Assembly: GCA_020435335.1 (NCBI GenBank)
Contig: JAGQZT010000040.1
Span: forward strand, 1-42,806
Length of the DNA stretch: 42,806 nucleotides
Source of the DNA: Flavobacteriales bacterium
GTDB taxonomy: Bacteria > Bacteroidota > Bacteroidia > Flavobacteriales_E > Vicingaceae
Reading direction: 5' to 3'
The position numbers were made by a program, and so were the translations under genes. Under the pieces are notes generated by a model, which was not told where the DNA came from, ran no database searches, and worked only from the letters and a program-made list of their open reading frames with translations. Every line of letters begins with the position of its first letter. The first letter of the stretch is position 1. Of the stretch, positions 32,274 to 41,487 are shown piece by piece.

Positions 32274-34118
32274 TTATCTCCGTACTAATTTGTGAATGCT
32301 TTGTTTATTCGATTTTGTGATCGTTTTCACAAAATAGATTCCCGGACTCAATGAAGAGATATCGATGGCTGTAGCCTGGCTGGTTTCATAAACCAGTCGA
32401 CCCGAAAGATCAATAAACTGAACGGCCGCAAGAGTTTCCGGACTGGAAATGTTTACGATACCGTTACTTGGATTCGGGTATACGGTCTGACCGGCACTCA
32501 TAACAACATCCTCCACACCGGAAATCACAACCACTTCCATATCGGAGATCCCCAAACAGCCGAATTCGCTTAACACTTCAACCTGATAATTCCCACTGAC
32601 AGTTGCGGTATAACTTACCTGAGTAGCTCCGGCAATCGGGCTTCCGTTCAAATACCATTGGTATCCGGATCCTGTTAAACTGGAGGTTAACACATTCGCA
32701 TTAACCAGAACCTGAGGTTTGAAGTAAGGCATTCCCGGTGTGATCCAGCCTGCTCCTGCATTCAAGGTTCCGTTCGTAGCAAAGATTTCATCGGTTGCAA
32801 CGATTCCGGTGCTGTCGTCCATTTTGTAATAAGCAACCAAATCCGAATAAATGGGATCAACGGTTTCGATTTGATTGCAAATCATTCCCTGGATTTCTCC
32901 GGCCGTCAATGCACGGTTAAACAGAACAACCTCGTCGATATCTCCGTTAAACGACCAGGCGCCGGAAGACGGGCTCGCTCCGATTCCCCATTGGTTCGGC
33001 TGGCTATCAATCGGACCCTGAGGCGCGGAATTGGTAGATTTCAGGTTGCCGTCTACGTAGATCTTAAAATCGTTGGTATCGTAGGTTACCATCAGATGAT
33101 ACCACTGCGCGGTATCGATCGGGAAAGTGATGCTGTCGGTATATACCTCATAACGAACACCATTAACAACCACTTCTGCTTCAAAGCGTTTAGCTCCTTC
33201 AAAATAGAACAGCTCCAGGAAGGATTCTTTGTAGATGATTCGCTGGTAGGCACTGCCAAAAGCATCAATTTTTACCCAGGCACCCCAACTCCCTTGAGAA
33301 AGGTCTGCTGCAGCAGAACCGGGCACGCTCACCATGGCTCCCGATCCGTTCAGGTCGAGTGCGGTAGAACTCTGAGAGGCGTTAACCGGAAACTGGCATT
33401 CGTTTATCCATACCGCAGAGCTGTCTCCATTCGTTAAAAGCAATGGGTTTTGAATTACAGACAGATCGGAAGCAACGGTACTGTTGGAATGATCCATGTT
33501 CCAGTATCCAATCAGGTTAGCCTCCGAACCGGTCAGTTCCATGTTCATCGCCGCATTGATTTCCTGTTGCGTCCGGGCCGTATTCCAGTAACGCACTTCT
33601 TCAAAATTACAATCGGATACGTTGGAAGGGGAACCGGGAGCCCGGCCAACTACCATTTGCGTTGGTTGGGTATCGGCCACGGCACCTGTAGTAGTGGCGG
33701 AATCAATCAGTACGCCGTCTACATAGCCCTTAATCATAGCATTGGGCTGATCGTATACGTAGGCCATGTGGTGCCAGTTCGTATCTAAAGCGTAATTGAA
33801 ATAATAGTCCTGAAATCCTCCGCTTCTGAGTCCTAACACAAACCTCTGTGCGGAATAATCATAATAGGTATAGCGGCTTCCCGATCCGGCCGACATGGTT
33901 GAAGCTAAAAACTTCCATCCGGTTCCGACCGAGTTGAACTTAAACCAGGTTTCGATGGTGTAGCTTGTTGTATGGTAACTGGCACTGGTGTCGGAAATCA
34001 GGTAATCGTCCGTACCATCCAGTTGAACATACCTGCATTTAACTTGCTGGGCATGGATCTCTTTTACCCCCAATAAGATGAGTAAGATAATGGTAGAAAT
34101 GATAGATAATTTTTTCAT
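32274..34118 (-). CDS. T9SS-exported protein with two LamG domains
   Basis: A 614-residue protein with a signal peptide (MKKLSIISTIILLILLGVKEIHAQ). Two laminin-G/concanavalin-like domains follow: residues about 28-220 (RYVQLDGTDDYLISDTSASYHTTSYTIETWFKF, then HHMAYVYDQPNAMIKGYVDGVLI) and about 250-440 (YEVYTDSITFPIDTAQWYHLMVTYDTNDFKIYVDG). An Ig-like module with YQWYLNGSPIAGATQVSYTAT comes next (about 470-530), and then the T9SS type A sorting domain from about residue 545 (VYPNPSNGIVNIS ... GIYFVKTITKSNKQSIHKLVRR). It should be a surface or released carbohydrate- or protein-binding protein. The TPR-LuxR regulator gene is directly upstream. Confidence 0.9.
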   Translation of the reverse strand: MKKLSIISTIILLILLGVKEIHAQQVKCRYVQLDGTDDYLISDTSASYHTTSYTIETWFKFNSVGTGWKFLASTMSAGSGSRYTYYDYSAQRFVLGLRSGGFQDYYFNYALDTNWHHMAYVYDQPNAMIKGYVDGVLIDSATTTGAVADTQPTQMVVGRAPGSPSNVSDCNFEEVRYWNTARTQQEINAAMNMELTGSEANLIGYWNMDHSNSTVASDLSVIQNPLLLTNGDSSAVWINECQFPVNASQSSTALDLNGSGAMVSVPGSAAADLSQGSWGAWVKIDAFGSAYQRIIYKESFLELFYFEGAKRFEAEVVVNGVRYEVYTDSITFPIDTAQWYHLMVTYDTNDFKIYVDGNLKSTNSAPQGPIDSQPNQWGIGASPSSGAWSFNGDIDEVVLFNRALTAGEIQGMICNQIETVDPIYSDLVAYYKMDDSTGIVATDEIFATNGTLNAGAGWITPGMPYFKPQVLVNANVLTSSLTGSGYQWYLNGSPIAGATQVSYTATVSGNYQVEVLSEFGCLGISDMEVVVISGVEDVVMSAGQTVYPNPSNGIVNISSPETLAAVQFIDLSGRLVYETSQATAIDISSLSPGIYFVKTITKSNKQSIHKLVRR

Positions 34119-34147
34119 AATAATTTTTTTAGTGATTAATACGAAAC

Positions 34148-34193
34148 CAAAATTCTATCATCAACGATTTTTCCTTGTCATCAAAATTGATGA
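34148..34193 (-). promoter_or_regulatory. TCATCAA operator cluster and promoter of the LamG gene
   Basis: Plus-strand copies of TCATCAA at 34158-34164 and 34178-34184, 20 bp apart, the second forming a dyad TCATCAA-AA-TTGATGA (34178-34193). A weaker copy, TTATCAA, is at 34212-34218. On the minus strand a -7 box GAATTTTG (34155-34148, one mismatch) has no -33 TTTG; the dyad centre is about 44 bases upstream of the predicted start, where a class II activator binds. The TPR-LuxR regulator gene next door is the natural candidate. Confidence 0.45.
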
Positions 34194-34251
34194 TTTTAGA
34201 TAACCAACTGATTATCAATGCTAAAATTAGATTATTTTTTGAAGATTTTGC

Positions 34252-35967
34252 TTAAATCAACCCATGCTCCCGGGCAAAATTGGCCGCCTCGGAACGGTTC
34301 TTGACAAGCAATTTGGAGTAAATTCTGCGGCAATGTGTACGGACCGTTGCCAGGGAAACAAACAGCTTTTCACTGATCTCCTGATCGGTCATTCCTATCG
34401 CCAAACAGGACAGCACTTCGAGTTCTCTTTTGGATAATTCGCTCACCCAATCGGGTAATTTTTTATGCGAAGAAGTCGATTCGGCCGATTTATTTTGCTG
34501 AAACTGTTCCAGCGCATTGTACATGTTTGCATAAGCATCCTCCAGGGAGTTATATTTTTGAAGAATACTTTCTTTCTGGGCTTTGATAAAGGCTGTTTCT
34601 TTTCGTTTCCTGAAATAACCAACCAAGACAAACACAACCACGATCAACAGAAGAACCAGTACCCAGCTGTACCCTTTCAGTTTTTCGGACAGGGATTCAT
34701 TTTCTTTCAAAGAAGCCTGCAAGGCTGCTTCTTTTTCCTTCAGTCTGAATTTAGCCTCGGATTCGGCCACTTTCTCGGCTGCCAGAAGTGTGAAAATGGA
34801 ATCCTTGCTTTCATTATAGATGTTGTACAGTTTATTCGCTTTGGAGGTGTCGCCGTTGATTTCGTACAATTTAGCCAGGTTTCTCAATGTGCTTTGGTAA
34901 ATAATCGGGTCGTTGATGTTCTTTTGCAGATCAAGGGCTTGCTGCAGGTAGGCCAATGCCGAGTCGTTCTGCTGCTGTTCGAAATAGATCAATCCGATCA
35001 TGTTGATGGAGCTTATCCGTTCCCGCTCCAGCTTTAAAGTCTCAAAGGCTGCTTTCGCTTTTTGTATTTTTTCGAGTGCCTGATCGAATTTTTTTTGACC
35101 GAAAAGCACATCCCCCAGGTTGTAGGTTGTGGAGGCGATCTCTTTCTGCAGCTTGAGTTCCTCGAACAACTGCAATGATTTCGAGTAATTTTCCAAAGCC
35201 TTATCGCGCATATTCAGCTTCCGGTAGTTCGCAGCCAATCCGCCGAATCCTCGCGCTCTCCCATCCGGAAAGTTGCCGGCAAGATCTATGGCCTGCTGAT
35301 GGTAATCGATCGATTTATCATACAGTTTGAAAAAGAAATACAACGACCCGATGTTGTTCAGGGAAGTCAGTTGAGATGAAGTATCCTTAGCCGATTTGAA
35401 ATAGTCCAGTGCCGCCAGTTGCTTCTCAATGGCCTTTTCATAATTCCCGACCGTACGGTACATCACACCCAAATTCACATTGGCCTTGGCGGCCTTCTCC
35501 GGAAAATCCTTGAAATAGGCCATGGCCTGTTCACAGTAATTGATCGCTTCCTGAACCTTTCCCTGATAGAAATAAATGGTTCCGATGTTGGTGATGGCCT
35601 TACCGGCTTCTTCGTTCAACTGAAGCTGGCGATACAATTCAACGGATTTATTGAGGGAGTCTTCCGCCTCCTGAAACTGACCCGTAAGCATAATATTGCA
35701 CCCGTAATTGTTTAAAGCTTGCGCCCTTCCTTTCGGGTAGTTATGAGTAGCCAGCAACTCAAAGGATTTGGCCAGGTATTGCCGGCTTTGGCTGTTATCG
35801 GAGAAGCGTAACTCCCAGCCCAGCTTGTTGTAAGCATCAATCTTCAGTTCAATATTCCGGGTTGTATCAACGACCTGATGCAGGCTATCCAGATTAACGG
35901 CAGCCTCCATTTTCAGTACAAGAACCTGAAACACCAATAAGAATCCTATTTTAAATACTTTCGTCAA
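34252..35967 (-). CDS. TPR-LuxR membrane-bound one-component regulator
   Basis: A 571-residue protein. A signal peptide or first membrane helix (FKIGFLLVFQVLVLK) leads into TPR repeats across about residues 30-380, presumably periplasmic. A single membrane segment (about 430-450, YSWVLVLLLIVVVFVLVGYF) is followed by a short coiled coil and, at the C-terminus, a classic LuxR/GerE HTH (LSKRELEVLSCLAIGMTDQEISEKLFVSLATVRTHCRRIYSKL). It should sense a periplasmic signal and bind DNA directly, without a separate kinase. The start is TTG at 35967; no ATG precedes the signal segment. The LamG cargo gene and its dyad lie immediately downstream. Confidence 0.88.
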   Translation of the reverse strand: MTKVFKIGFLLVFQVLVLKMEAAVNLDSLHQVVDTTRNIELKIDAYNKLGWELRFSDNSQSRQYLAKSFELLATHNYPKGRAQALNNYGCNIMLTGQFQEAEDSLNKSVELYRQLQLNEEAGKAITNIGTIYFYQGKVQEAINYCEQAMAYFKDFPEKAAKANVNLGVMYRTVGNYEKAIEKQLAALDYFKSAKDTSSQLTSLNNIGSLYFFFKLYDKSIDYHQQAIDLAGNFPDGRARGFGGLAANYRKLNMRDKALENYSKSLQLFEELKLQKEIASTTYNLGDVLFGQKKFDQALEKIQKAKAAFETLKLERERISSINMIGLIYFEQQQNDSALAYLQQALDLQKNINDPIIYQSTLRNLAKLYEINGDTSKANKLYNIYNESKDSIFTLLAAEKVAESEAKFRLKEKEAALQASLKENESLSEKLKGYSWVLVLLLIVVVFVLVGYFRKRKETAFIKAQKESILQKYNSLEDAYANMYNALEQFQQNKSAESTSSHKKLPDWVSELSKRELEVLSCLAIGMTDQEISEKLFVSLATVRTHCRRIYSKLLVKNRSEAANFAREHGLI

Positions 35968-36018
35968 TCTTGAAATGGAGTTTAAAGGATTTAGTAAAGC
36001 CTACTTCTACAATATTAC

Positions 36019-36026
36019 TATTTTTG
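36019..36026 (+). promoter_or_regulatory. -7 box of tyrS
   Basis: TATTTTTG matches TAnnTTTG, 18 bases before the tyrS ATG at 36045. No -33 box is seen. Confidence 0.5.
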
Positions 36027-36044
36027 TGGTTCAAATTTTAGAAA

Positions 36045-37322
36045 ATGAGTTTTATAGAAGAATTACGATGGAGAGGCATGATCCACGACATGATGCCCGG
36101 AACCGAAGAACAATTTGCAAAGGAAATGACTGCTGCCTACATCGGTTTTGATCCTACCGGTGATTCTTTACATATCGGCAGCCTGGTTCAGATCATGATC
36201 CTGGTTCATTTGCAAAAGGCCGGCCATAAACCTTATGCCCTGGTGGGTGGTGCCACCGGCATGGTGGGGGATCCGTCGGGCAAGTCCGCCGAACGAAATT
36301 TACTGGATGCCGAGACATTGAATCATAACCTGGCCTGCATCCAAAAGCAACTGGAAAAATTCCTCGACTTTAACTGTGGAGAAAATTCGGCGCAGGTCGT
36401 GAACAACTACGATTGGTTCAGGGAGTTTAGTTTCCTGGATTTTATCCGGAATGTGGGGAAACACATCTCCGTGAATTACATGATGGCCAAAGATTCGGTT
36501 AAAACCCGGTTGGAAACCGGCATGTCGTTTACCGAATTCAGTTATCAGTTGGTTCAGGGTTACGACTTCTACTGGTTGTGGAAAAACAAAAACTGTAAGG
36601 TGCAGCTGGGCGGATCCGACCAGTGGGGAAATATTGTAACCGGAACCGAACTGATCCGAAGAAAGGCCGGCGGAGAAGCTTTTGCCTGTACGACGCCACT
36701 CATTAAAAAGGCCGACGGCAGCAAATTCGGCAAGACCGAAGACGGTAATGTATGGCTGGATAAGGAAAAGACTTCCGTTCGTGATTTTTACCAGTACTGG
36801 TTGAATGCTTCCGATGAGGATGCAGGCAACTACATCCGCATATTTACTTTAAAAACCCAGGCTGAAATCGAAGCGCTGGAAGCCGAGCATAAAAAGGATG
36901 CCGAGCAGAAATTGTTGCAAAAAGAACTGGCCAAAGACATCACCATCCGGGTTCATTCCCAGGCGGATTACGATTCACTGGGTCTTGACAATAACATCAT
37001 GTTCGACCGAAGCATCGGCCAAGACGAATTGAAAAACATGCCTGCGGAGGAGTTGATCGCCGCCATGCAATCGTACGACAACATCAACGCCAGCCTGAAT
37101 CAGGAAGTTCCGATCATCGAATTTTTGACCGGAGCAACCGGAAATGCTATCTATCAATCGAATGGTGAGGCGCGAAGAGCACTCGATCAAAACGCCGTTT
37201 CCATCAACAAGGAGAAAGTTGGTACGGATTATGTGATCTCGGCCAACGACCTTTTACCCGGAAATGTGATTATCGTTTCAAAAGGTAAAAAGAAACATTT
37301 TTTAATTACCGCTGCCTCTTGA
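36045..37322 (+). CDS. tyrS: Tyrosyl-tRNA synthetase
   Basis: A 425-residue class I synthetase. The HIGH-equivalent is HIGS in GFDPTGDSLHIGSL, the KMSKS-equivalent is KFGKT (GSKFGKTEDGN), and the tyrosine site includes QLGGSDQWGNIVTG. The C-terminal about 60 residues form an S4-type RNA-binding domain that contacts the tRNA. The length is normal for the bacterial group. Its stop overlaps the next TTG start (TTGA). Confidence 0.97.
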   Translation: MSFIEELRWRGMIHDMMPGTEEQFAKEMTAAYIGFDPTGDSLHIGSLVQIMILVHLQKAGHKPYALVGGATGMVGDPSGKSAERNLLDAETLNHNLACIQKQLEKFLDFNCGENSAQVVNNYDWFREFSFLDFIRNVGKHISVNYMMAKDSVKTRLETGMSFTEFSYQLVQGYDFYWLWKNKNCKVQLGGSDQWGNIVTGTELIRRKAGGEAFACTTPLIKKADGSKFGKTEDGNVWLDKEKTSVRDFYQYWLNASDEDAGNYIRIFTLKTQAEIEALEAEHKKDAEQKLLQKELAKDITIRVHSQADYDSLGLDNNIMFDRSIGQDELKNMPAEELIAAMQSYDNINASLNQEVPIIEFLTGATGNAIYQSNGEARRALDQNAVSINKEKVGTDYVISANDLLPGNVIIVSKGKKKHFLITAAS

Positions 37323-37981
37323 AAACGCTGTTGAGCATATTTCTTGTTTTTTTGGTTGGATCCGGAGTTGCTCAGGAATCGAACAAAAAGAAGGTGCTGG
37401 TTGTTCCCTACGACCGGTTTGAGTTTGTTTCAGAATTCGATCTGGACATGATTGCTGAAAAAAACGGCGTTACCAAAGATGAAGTCTACCTGCTTTACCA
37501 AAAGACCATCCTGCAGGCTTTTGATGAACACCAGGATGAGAACTTTAAGTTTGTCCCGATGGATCGTGATCTGTTCAAACCTTACAAACACCTGATCAAA
37601 TATGAAAGCGGCAAATTCCGGGGAAAGAATTTCAATGCGGTCGATCTGTCCGGTTTCTCCGAAAAGGACTTTGAAAAGTTACTGCAGGATCACGGTTGTG
37701 ATTTTGTGATCTTCCTGACCTGGTATGACATCCAAAAAGAAGCACACATGAAAAACGACGGCCGCCGGAAACGGGTGCCCTACGCCGGACATTACCTCGA
37801 TTACGATGTGTACAACCTCTTTAAGCAGCGAGTGGTAGGCCTGGGAAGAGTGAAGGCTGTGGCTCCCAAACCCAACGACAAGGAAGCTGATTTTGCGCTG
37901 CTGCGCACCCAGGAAGTATTAAAAGCATACGATCAGTTCATTACTACGGTGATTGATCAACTCAATAATCCGATCCAGTAA
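37319..37981 (+). CDS. Exported protein of unknown function
   Basis: A 220-residue protein starting with TTG 37319, overlapping the tyrS stop. It has a signal peptide (MKTLLSIFLVFLVGSGVAQ) and a soluble alpha/beta body (KKVLVVPYDRFEFVSEFDLDMIAEKNG), with a patch of basic residues (KNDGRRKRVPYAGH). I do not recognise a family. It is probably cotranslated with tyrS; why these are linked is not clear. Confidence 0.72.
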   Translation: MKTLLSIFLVFLVGSGVAQESNKKKVLVVPYDRFEFVSEFDLDMIAEKNGVTKDEVYLLYQKTILQAFDEHQDENFKFVPMDRDLFKPYKHLIKYESGKFRGKNFNAVDLSGFSEKDFEKLLQDHGCDFVIFLTWYDIQKEAHMKNDGRRKRVPYAGHYLDYDVYNLFKQRVVGLGRVKAVAPKPNDKEADFALLRTQEVLKAYDQFITTVIDQLNNPIQ

Positions 37982-38377
37982 TTACTGTTCCCCCTGATCA
38001 ATCTTTACCAGCTTGATGGCGGCAGCGATGCCGGCAACAACCAGCAATACATCCGCAATGGCGAACCAAACCGGGTGCGGGATCATCACCAAATTCATGA
38101 CGGTGAACGCTAAAAAGAGAGCACCAATGATGTAACCCGGCAACCGCTTTTTCGCCAACTTCAGGGTCGTAAAAACAGCTACGAAGCCTCCTAACAAATG
38201 GGCCAGGATCACCATCAGTTTACTACCTATAGGAATCTGGTCCATGTAGGCCTCCAGGTTTTCCGGAGTAAGCAGAACAGAAACAGGGAACAGGAAATGA
38301 GCTAAGGTTTCGATGCCCATCACGACTAAGTAACCGATTAATAAGCCTAATAAGGCTGCAACAGCAGGATGTCTCAT
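37982..38377 (-). CDS. Small membrane protein, four segments
   Basis: A 131-residue protein with four hydrophobic segments (about residues 7-33, 53-73, 80-98 and 104-123). It is convergent with the 37319 gene (stops adjacent) and follows the YciI-domain lipoprotein gene after three bases, so the two are probably cotranscribed. Family not recognised. Confidence 0.7.
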   Translation of the reverse strand: MRHPAVAALLGLLIGYLVVMGIETLAHFLFPVSVLLTPENLEAYMDQIPIGSKLMVILAHLLGGFVAVFTTLKLAKKRLPGYIIGALFLAFTVMNLVMIPHPVWFAIADVLLVVAGIAAAIKLVKIDQGEQ

Positions 38378-38380
38378 CGT

Positions 38381-38884
38381 TTAGATTTCTAATTTAGCAA
38401 TTTGGTGATGGAGTTCATACACACCTTTCAGGCCGGCGCTACCATACCAGGGAATGAGTTCCATTTCCAGGCTTCCGGCCTGAATGGCAGGATCGGTTTC
38501 CGTCAGGGCTTTGGCTTCTTCCACGGTTTTCACATCGAAAACGTAGATGCCTCTGATCTCACCATCGTTAAGAAATGGCCCTGCCAGAACCAGCTTGCCC
38601 TCGTCGGCTAATCTCGTAATGTTATCCAGATGCGCTCGTTGCAAATTGTAGCTTTCAGCCGAATCACGATCGCGGTTCGGTCCTTTCTTCAGGAAAGCCA
38701 TCACATATTGTTTCATGCCGTAATCGTCGGCACCGTATTCATAGGCTTTAATGGAATCGTATGCGAGCGGCTCCGTTGTTTCGGGCTCAACCGGCTCAGC
38801 GGTTTTTACTTCGGGTGCCGGTGTATTGGAACCACAAGCTAAAAAAAATAGCGCTCCGGCACCGATCAGAATTAACTTTTTCAT
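38381..38884 (-). CDS. YciI-domain lipoprotein
   Basis: A 167-residue protein with a lipoprotein signal (MKKLILIGAGALFFLAC, Cys17), a Pro/Glu/Thr-rich linker (to about residue 45) and a YciI/DGPF-like domain: KQYVMAFLKKGPNRDRDSAESYNLQRAHLDNITRLADEGKLVLAGPF, then IYVFDVKTVEEAKALTETDPAIQAG. Family members are small enzymes or binders of unknown substrate, usually cytoplasmic; a lipid-anchored copy is unusual outside Bacteroidota. Confidence 0.85.
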   Translation of the reverse strand: MKKLILIGAGALFFLACGSNTPAPEVKTAEPVEPETTEPLAYDSIKAYEYGADDYGMKQYVMAFLKKGPNRDRDSAESYNLQRAHLDNITRLADEGKLVLAGPFLNDGEIRGIYVFDVKTVEEAKALTETDPAIQAGSLEMELIPWYGSAGLKGVYELHHQIAKLEI

Positions 38885-38938
38885 GGTCGAGGTTTTTGCT
38901 AAAGTACAAAATAAAGCGTTTTGGGTCGTATATGATTG

Positions 38939-38946
38939 TATATTTG
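38939..38946 (+). promoter_or_regulatory. -7 box of plsC
   Basis: TATATTTG matches TAnnTTTG, 17 bases before the ATG at 38964. A TTTTG lies 15 bases upstream, a little short for a -33 box. Confidence 0.5.
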
Positions 38947-38963
38947 TGAACTGAATTCAGCAG

Positions 38964-39662
38964 ATGTTAACACTACTACGATTCATATTCATGGCCATCT
39001 GGTCGGCATTTCTGATGCTGGTCACACCCTTCCTCATTCCGTTAACGTTTAACCGGCAGATTCCTCTGGTCGTTGGCCGGACGATCTTTGCCCCTGTTCT
39101 GATTTGGGTAGCCGGTGTAAAGCTGAAAGTGACCGGTCGTGAAAACGTTCCGCTAGACCGGCCGGTGATCTTCGTTTCCAACCACTGCTCGCATTTCGAT
39201 ATTGCCTGCCTCTTTGCCAGCTTACCCCGAAACCTGTTTTTCGTAGCCAAAAAAGAATTGCTGTGGGTGCCGTTCTTAGGGTTTAATTTATGGTTAACCG
39301 GACACATTCTGATCGATCGCAGCAACCGCAAGAAATCGATCGCCAGTTTACGAAAAGCGGCCCGGAATATTGCCGGCGGACGTTGCGTGACCCTTTATGC
39401 CGAAGGTACCCGAAGTACAACAGGCGAAATGGGCCCGTTTAAAAAAGGAGCCTTCCACCTGGCACTGGATGCCGGAGTGGATATTGTGCCGATCTACATC
39501 GACGGTACGTTTAAAATCTGGCCGAAAGGCAGTTTAAAGATCACGCCGGGAAAAGTTTCCGTATCCATTGGCAAGCCGATAACCACCGCCAACTACAGCA
39601 AACAAACCGTAGCCGCTTTTGTGGAAGATACCCGGAATGCCGTGTTGGCGCTGAAGCCTTGA
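38964..39662 (+). CDS. plsC: 1-acyl-sn-glycerol-3-phosphate acyltransferase
   Basis: A 232-residue membrane enzyme that adds the second acyl chain in phosphatidic acid synthesis. The N-terminus is a membrane segment (LLRFIFMAIWSAFLMLVTPFLIPL). The catalytic H(X4)D motif is HCSHFD (H74 to D79), and the acyl/phosphate-binding motif is EGTRS, followed by FKKGAFHLALDAGVDIVPI. The family includes a few acyltransferases with other substrates, so the exact acceptor is inferred. The regulator gene follows after 13 bases. Confidence 0.92.
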   Translation: MLTLLRFIFMAIWSAFLMLVTPFLIPLTFNRQIPLVVGRTIFAPVLIWVAGVKLKVTGRENVPLDRPVIFVSNHCSHFDIACLFASLPRNLFFVAKKELLWVPFLGFNLWLTGHILIDRSNRKKSIASLRKAARNIAGGRCVTLYAEGTRSTTGEMGPFKKGAFHLALDAGVDIVPIYIDGTFKIWPKGSLKITPGKVSVSIGKPITTANYSKQTVAAFVEDTRNAVLALKP

Positions 39663-39675
39663 GAACCATATCGAT

Positions 39676-41322
39676 TTGATTACCTGCATTACAAAATACC
39701 AGCTAACCGTTTCCCTGTTTCTAATCTGCATGTTTCAATCCTTTTCCTTATTATCCCAACAGGATAATCCGGCAGACTCTGTGAATCTTCGTGCTAATTA
39801 CTATTCCGATCGTGCCCTGGAATCGTTTAACGAAGGGAATTATCCTTTAGCGCTGGAACAGGACAAAAAAGCCATTCTGTACTTCGAAAAACTCAATGAT
39901 GAAATAGCAGTTGCGAAAATCAAATCACATATCGGTGACATTTACTTTAAAATAAATGATTACGACAATTCATTGAAAAATTACCTGGATGCCCTTCAGC
40001 TCTTTGAAAAAAACAAGGCATACGATCTGGTTAATAAAACAAAGCATACGATCGGTGACCTGTACCTCAGGCTCGAACAATGTGATCCGGCCTTCAAGTT
40101 TCTGTTTCAGTCCATGAGGTATTACAATGAAGATACCGTTACCTACAAAGCATATCTTCCGGGTATTCACCAATCTCTCGGAATTGCCTATGGCCGATGC
40201 TCATCTTTGGATAGCGCCTTGTATCATTTCAAAAGAGCGATAGAAGCAATCGGGCAATACGATACCACTTCTTTTTCGGGTGGATTATTAAACAACATCG
40301 GGGCGATCTATTCCAAAAAAGAGGAAAATGAAAAAGCCCTGGAATACTATAATAAATCCCTTCTCCTGTTTCAAAAGCTGAATTTAAAACAAGGCATCGG
40401 TGTTTCGGTCAGTAACATTGCATACATCTATAAGAAACAAAAAAAGCTTGAGGAGTCTTTAACCTTGTACCTGGAAGCCCTGAATATCTTTAGTGAAACC
40501 AACTCGCTGATCTATTTAAAAGACAACTACCTGAACATAAGCGAAGTGTATGAAGAAACCGGCGACTTAAAGAACGCATTAAAATACAACAACCTTTACC
40601 TTGATCTCAATGACAGCATTACCAATTCGGAAATTCTGTCCCGCATGGGGGAATTGCAAATCCAATTTGAAATCAGAAAAAAGGAACAGGAACTTCTTCT
40701 CCTTGAAAAAGAAAAATTAATCGTTGAACAGGAAAATGAAATTGCGGAAATCAGACAATATTTACTGATCGGGGGTATTCTCCTCCTGATTATTTTGAGC
40801 GGACTCGTTTTCCGGAACCTGAGGGTTTCTCTGTACAACACCCGGCTTAAACAACAGGTATTGAAACAAGAAAAAGATCAGCTCTCACAGGAATTGGATT
40901 TTATTAACAGTGAACTGGAAAGCTTTGCCCTTAAAATCGTGGAGAAAAATGACCTGCTGGTTTCCCTTAAAAACAAGATCAAAAAATTAAACCTGAAAGA
41001 AGTAAGCAACACTGATCAACTGAAGGAAATTTCGAACAGCATCAACAGTAATTTATACATTGAAAAAGACCGTAAGGAGTTTCAGCTCCAACTCGATAAA
41101 TCACATCAATCTTTCTTTCTCAAACTGGATAATAAATACCCCGACCTGACAAAAAATGAACGGAGGCTTTGTTCGCTTATCGTGCTGGAGTTGTCATCCA
41201 AAGATATCGCAACGATATTGAACATCTCCATGGACGGGGTTAAGAAAAGCCGGCACCGGCTCCGGAAAAAACTGGACCTGGATTCTGAAACTAATTTGTC
41301 CGACCATTTAAAGTCGCTATAA
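39676..41322 (+). CDS. TPR-HTH membrane-bound one-component regulator
   Basis: A 548-residue protein. A signal segment (residues about 10-27, LTVSLFLICMFQSFSLLSQ) is followed by TPR repeats to about residue 320, expected in the periplasm, then a membrane helix (about 362-382, YLLIGGILLLIILSGLVF), a coiled coil (about 390-460) and a LuxR-like HTH at the end (LTKNERRLCSLIVLELSSKDIATILNISMDGVKKSRHRLRKKL). The start is TTG 39676, 13 bases after the plsC stop. It is the same architecture as the regulator at 34252-35967, but not a close copy. It is followed by a T9SS-type adhesin gene behind a repeated motif. Confidence 0.85.
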   Translation: MITCITKYQLTVSLFLICMFQSFSLLSQQDNPADSVNLRANYYSDRALESFNEGNYPLALEQDKKAILYFEKLNDEIAVAKIKSHIGDIYFKINDYDNSLKNYLDALQLFEKNKAYDLVNKTKHTIGDLYLRLEQCDPAFKFLFQSMRYYNEDTVTYKAYLPGIHQSLGIAYGRCSSLDSALYHFKRAIEAIGQYDTTSFSGGLLNNIGAIYSKKEENEKALEYYNKSLLLFQKLNLKQGIGVSVSNIAYIYKKQKKLEESLTLYLEALNIFSETNSLIYLKDNYLNISEVYEETGDLKNALKYNNLYLDLNDSITNSEILSRMGELQIQFEIRKKEQELLLLEKEKLIVEQENEIAEIRQYLLIGGILLLIILSGLVFRNLRVSLYNTRLKQQVLKQEKDQLSQELDFINSELESFALKIVEKNDLLVSLKNKIKKLNLKEVSNTDQLKEISNSINSNLYIEKDRKEFQLQLDKSHQSFFLKLDNKYPDLTKNERRLCSLIVLELSSKDIATILNISMDGVKKSRHRLRKKLDLDSETNLSDHLKSL

Positions 41323-41329
41323 ACACCTG

Positions 41330-41424
41330 TTGTCCACCTTTTATTTTCGTTAATTCCACATAAAGTGCTGTTAAACAATATTTTTAACTGCATTTTTAAC
41401 ATACTTGTCCACCTTTTGTCTACC
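41330..41424. promoter_or_regulatory. TTGTCYACC repeat cluster upstream of the CUB/FnIII gene
   Basis: An exact 13-bp direct repeat TTGTCCACCTTTT at 41330-41342 and 41405-41417, and a third copy TTGTCTACC at 41416-41424, so the last two are in tandem 11 bp apart. A looser copy, TTGTC-CG-ACC, overlaps the end of the regulator gene (41296-41305). The tandem pair ends eight bases upstream of the -33 box, centred at about -55. The gap also has a 12-bp-spaced pair of ATTTTTAAC (41380-41388 and 41392-41400). Confidence 0.5.
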
Positions 41425-41431
41425 TGCCATT

Positions 41432-41463
41432 TTTGGTGATTCCGTTTTGTTAGTGAACTTTTG
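41432..41463 (+). promoter_or_regulatory. Promoter of the CUB/FnIII gene
   Basis: TTTG at 41432-41435, a 20-nt spacer and AACTTTTG at 41456-41463 (one mismatch to TAnnTTTG). Transcription would start near 41470, 18 bases before the ATG at 41488. Confidence 0.5.
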
Positions 41464-41487
41464 TATGAGGAAATAAACCCATACGAA

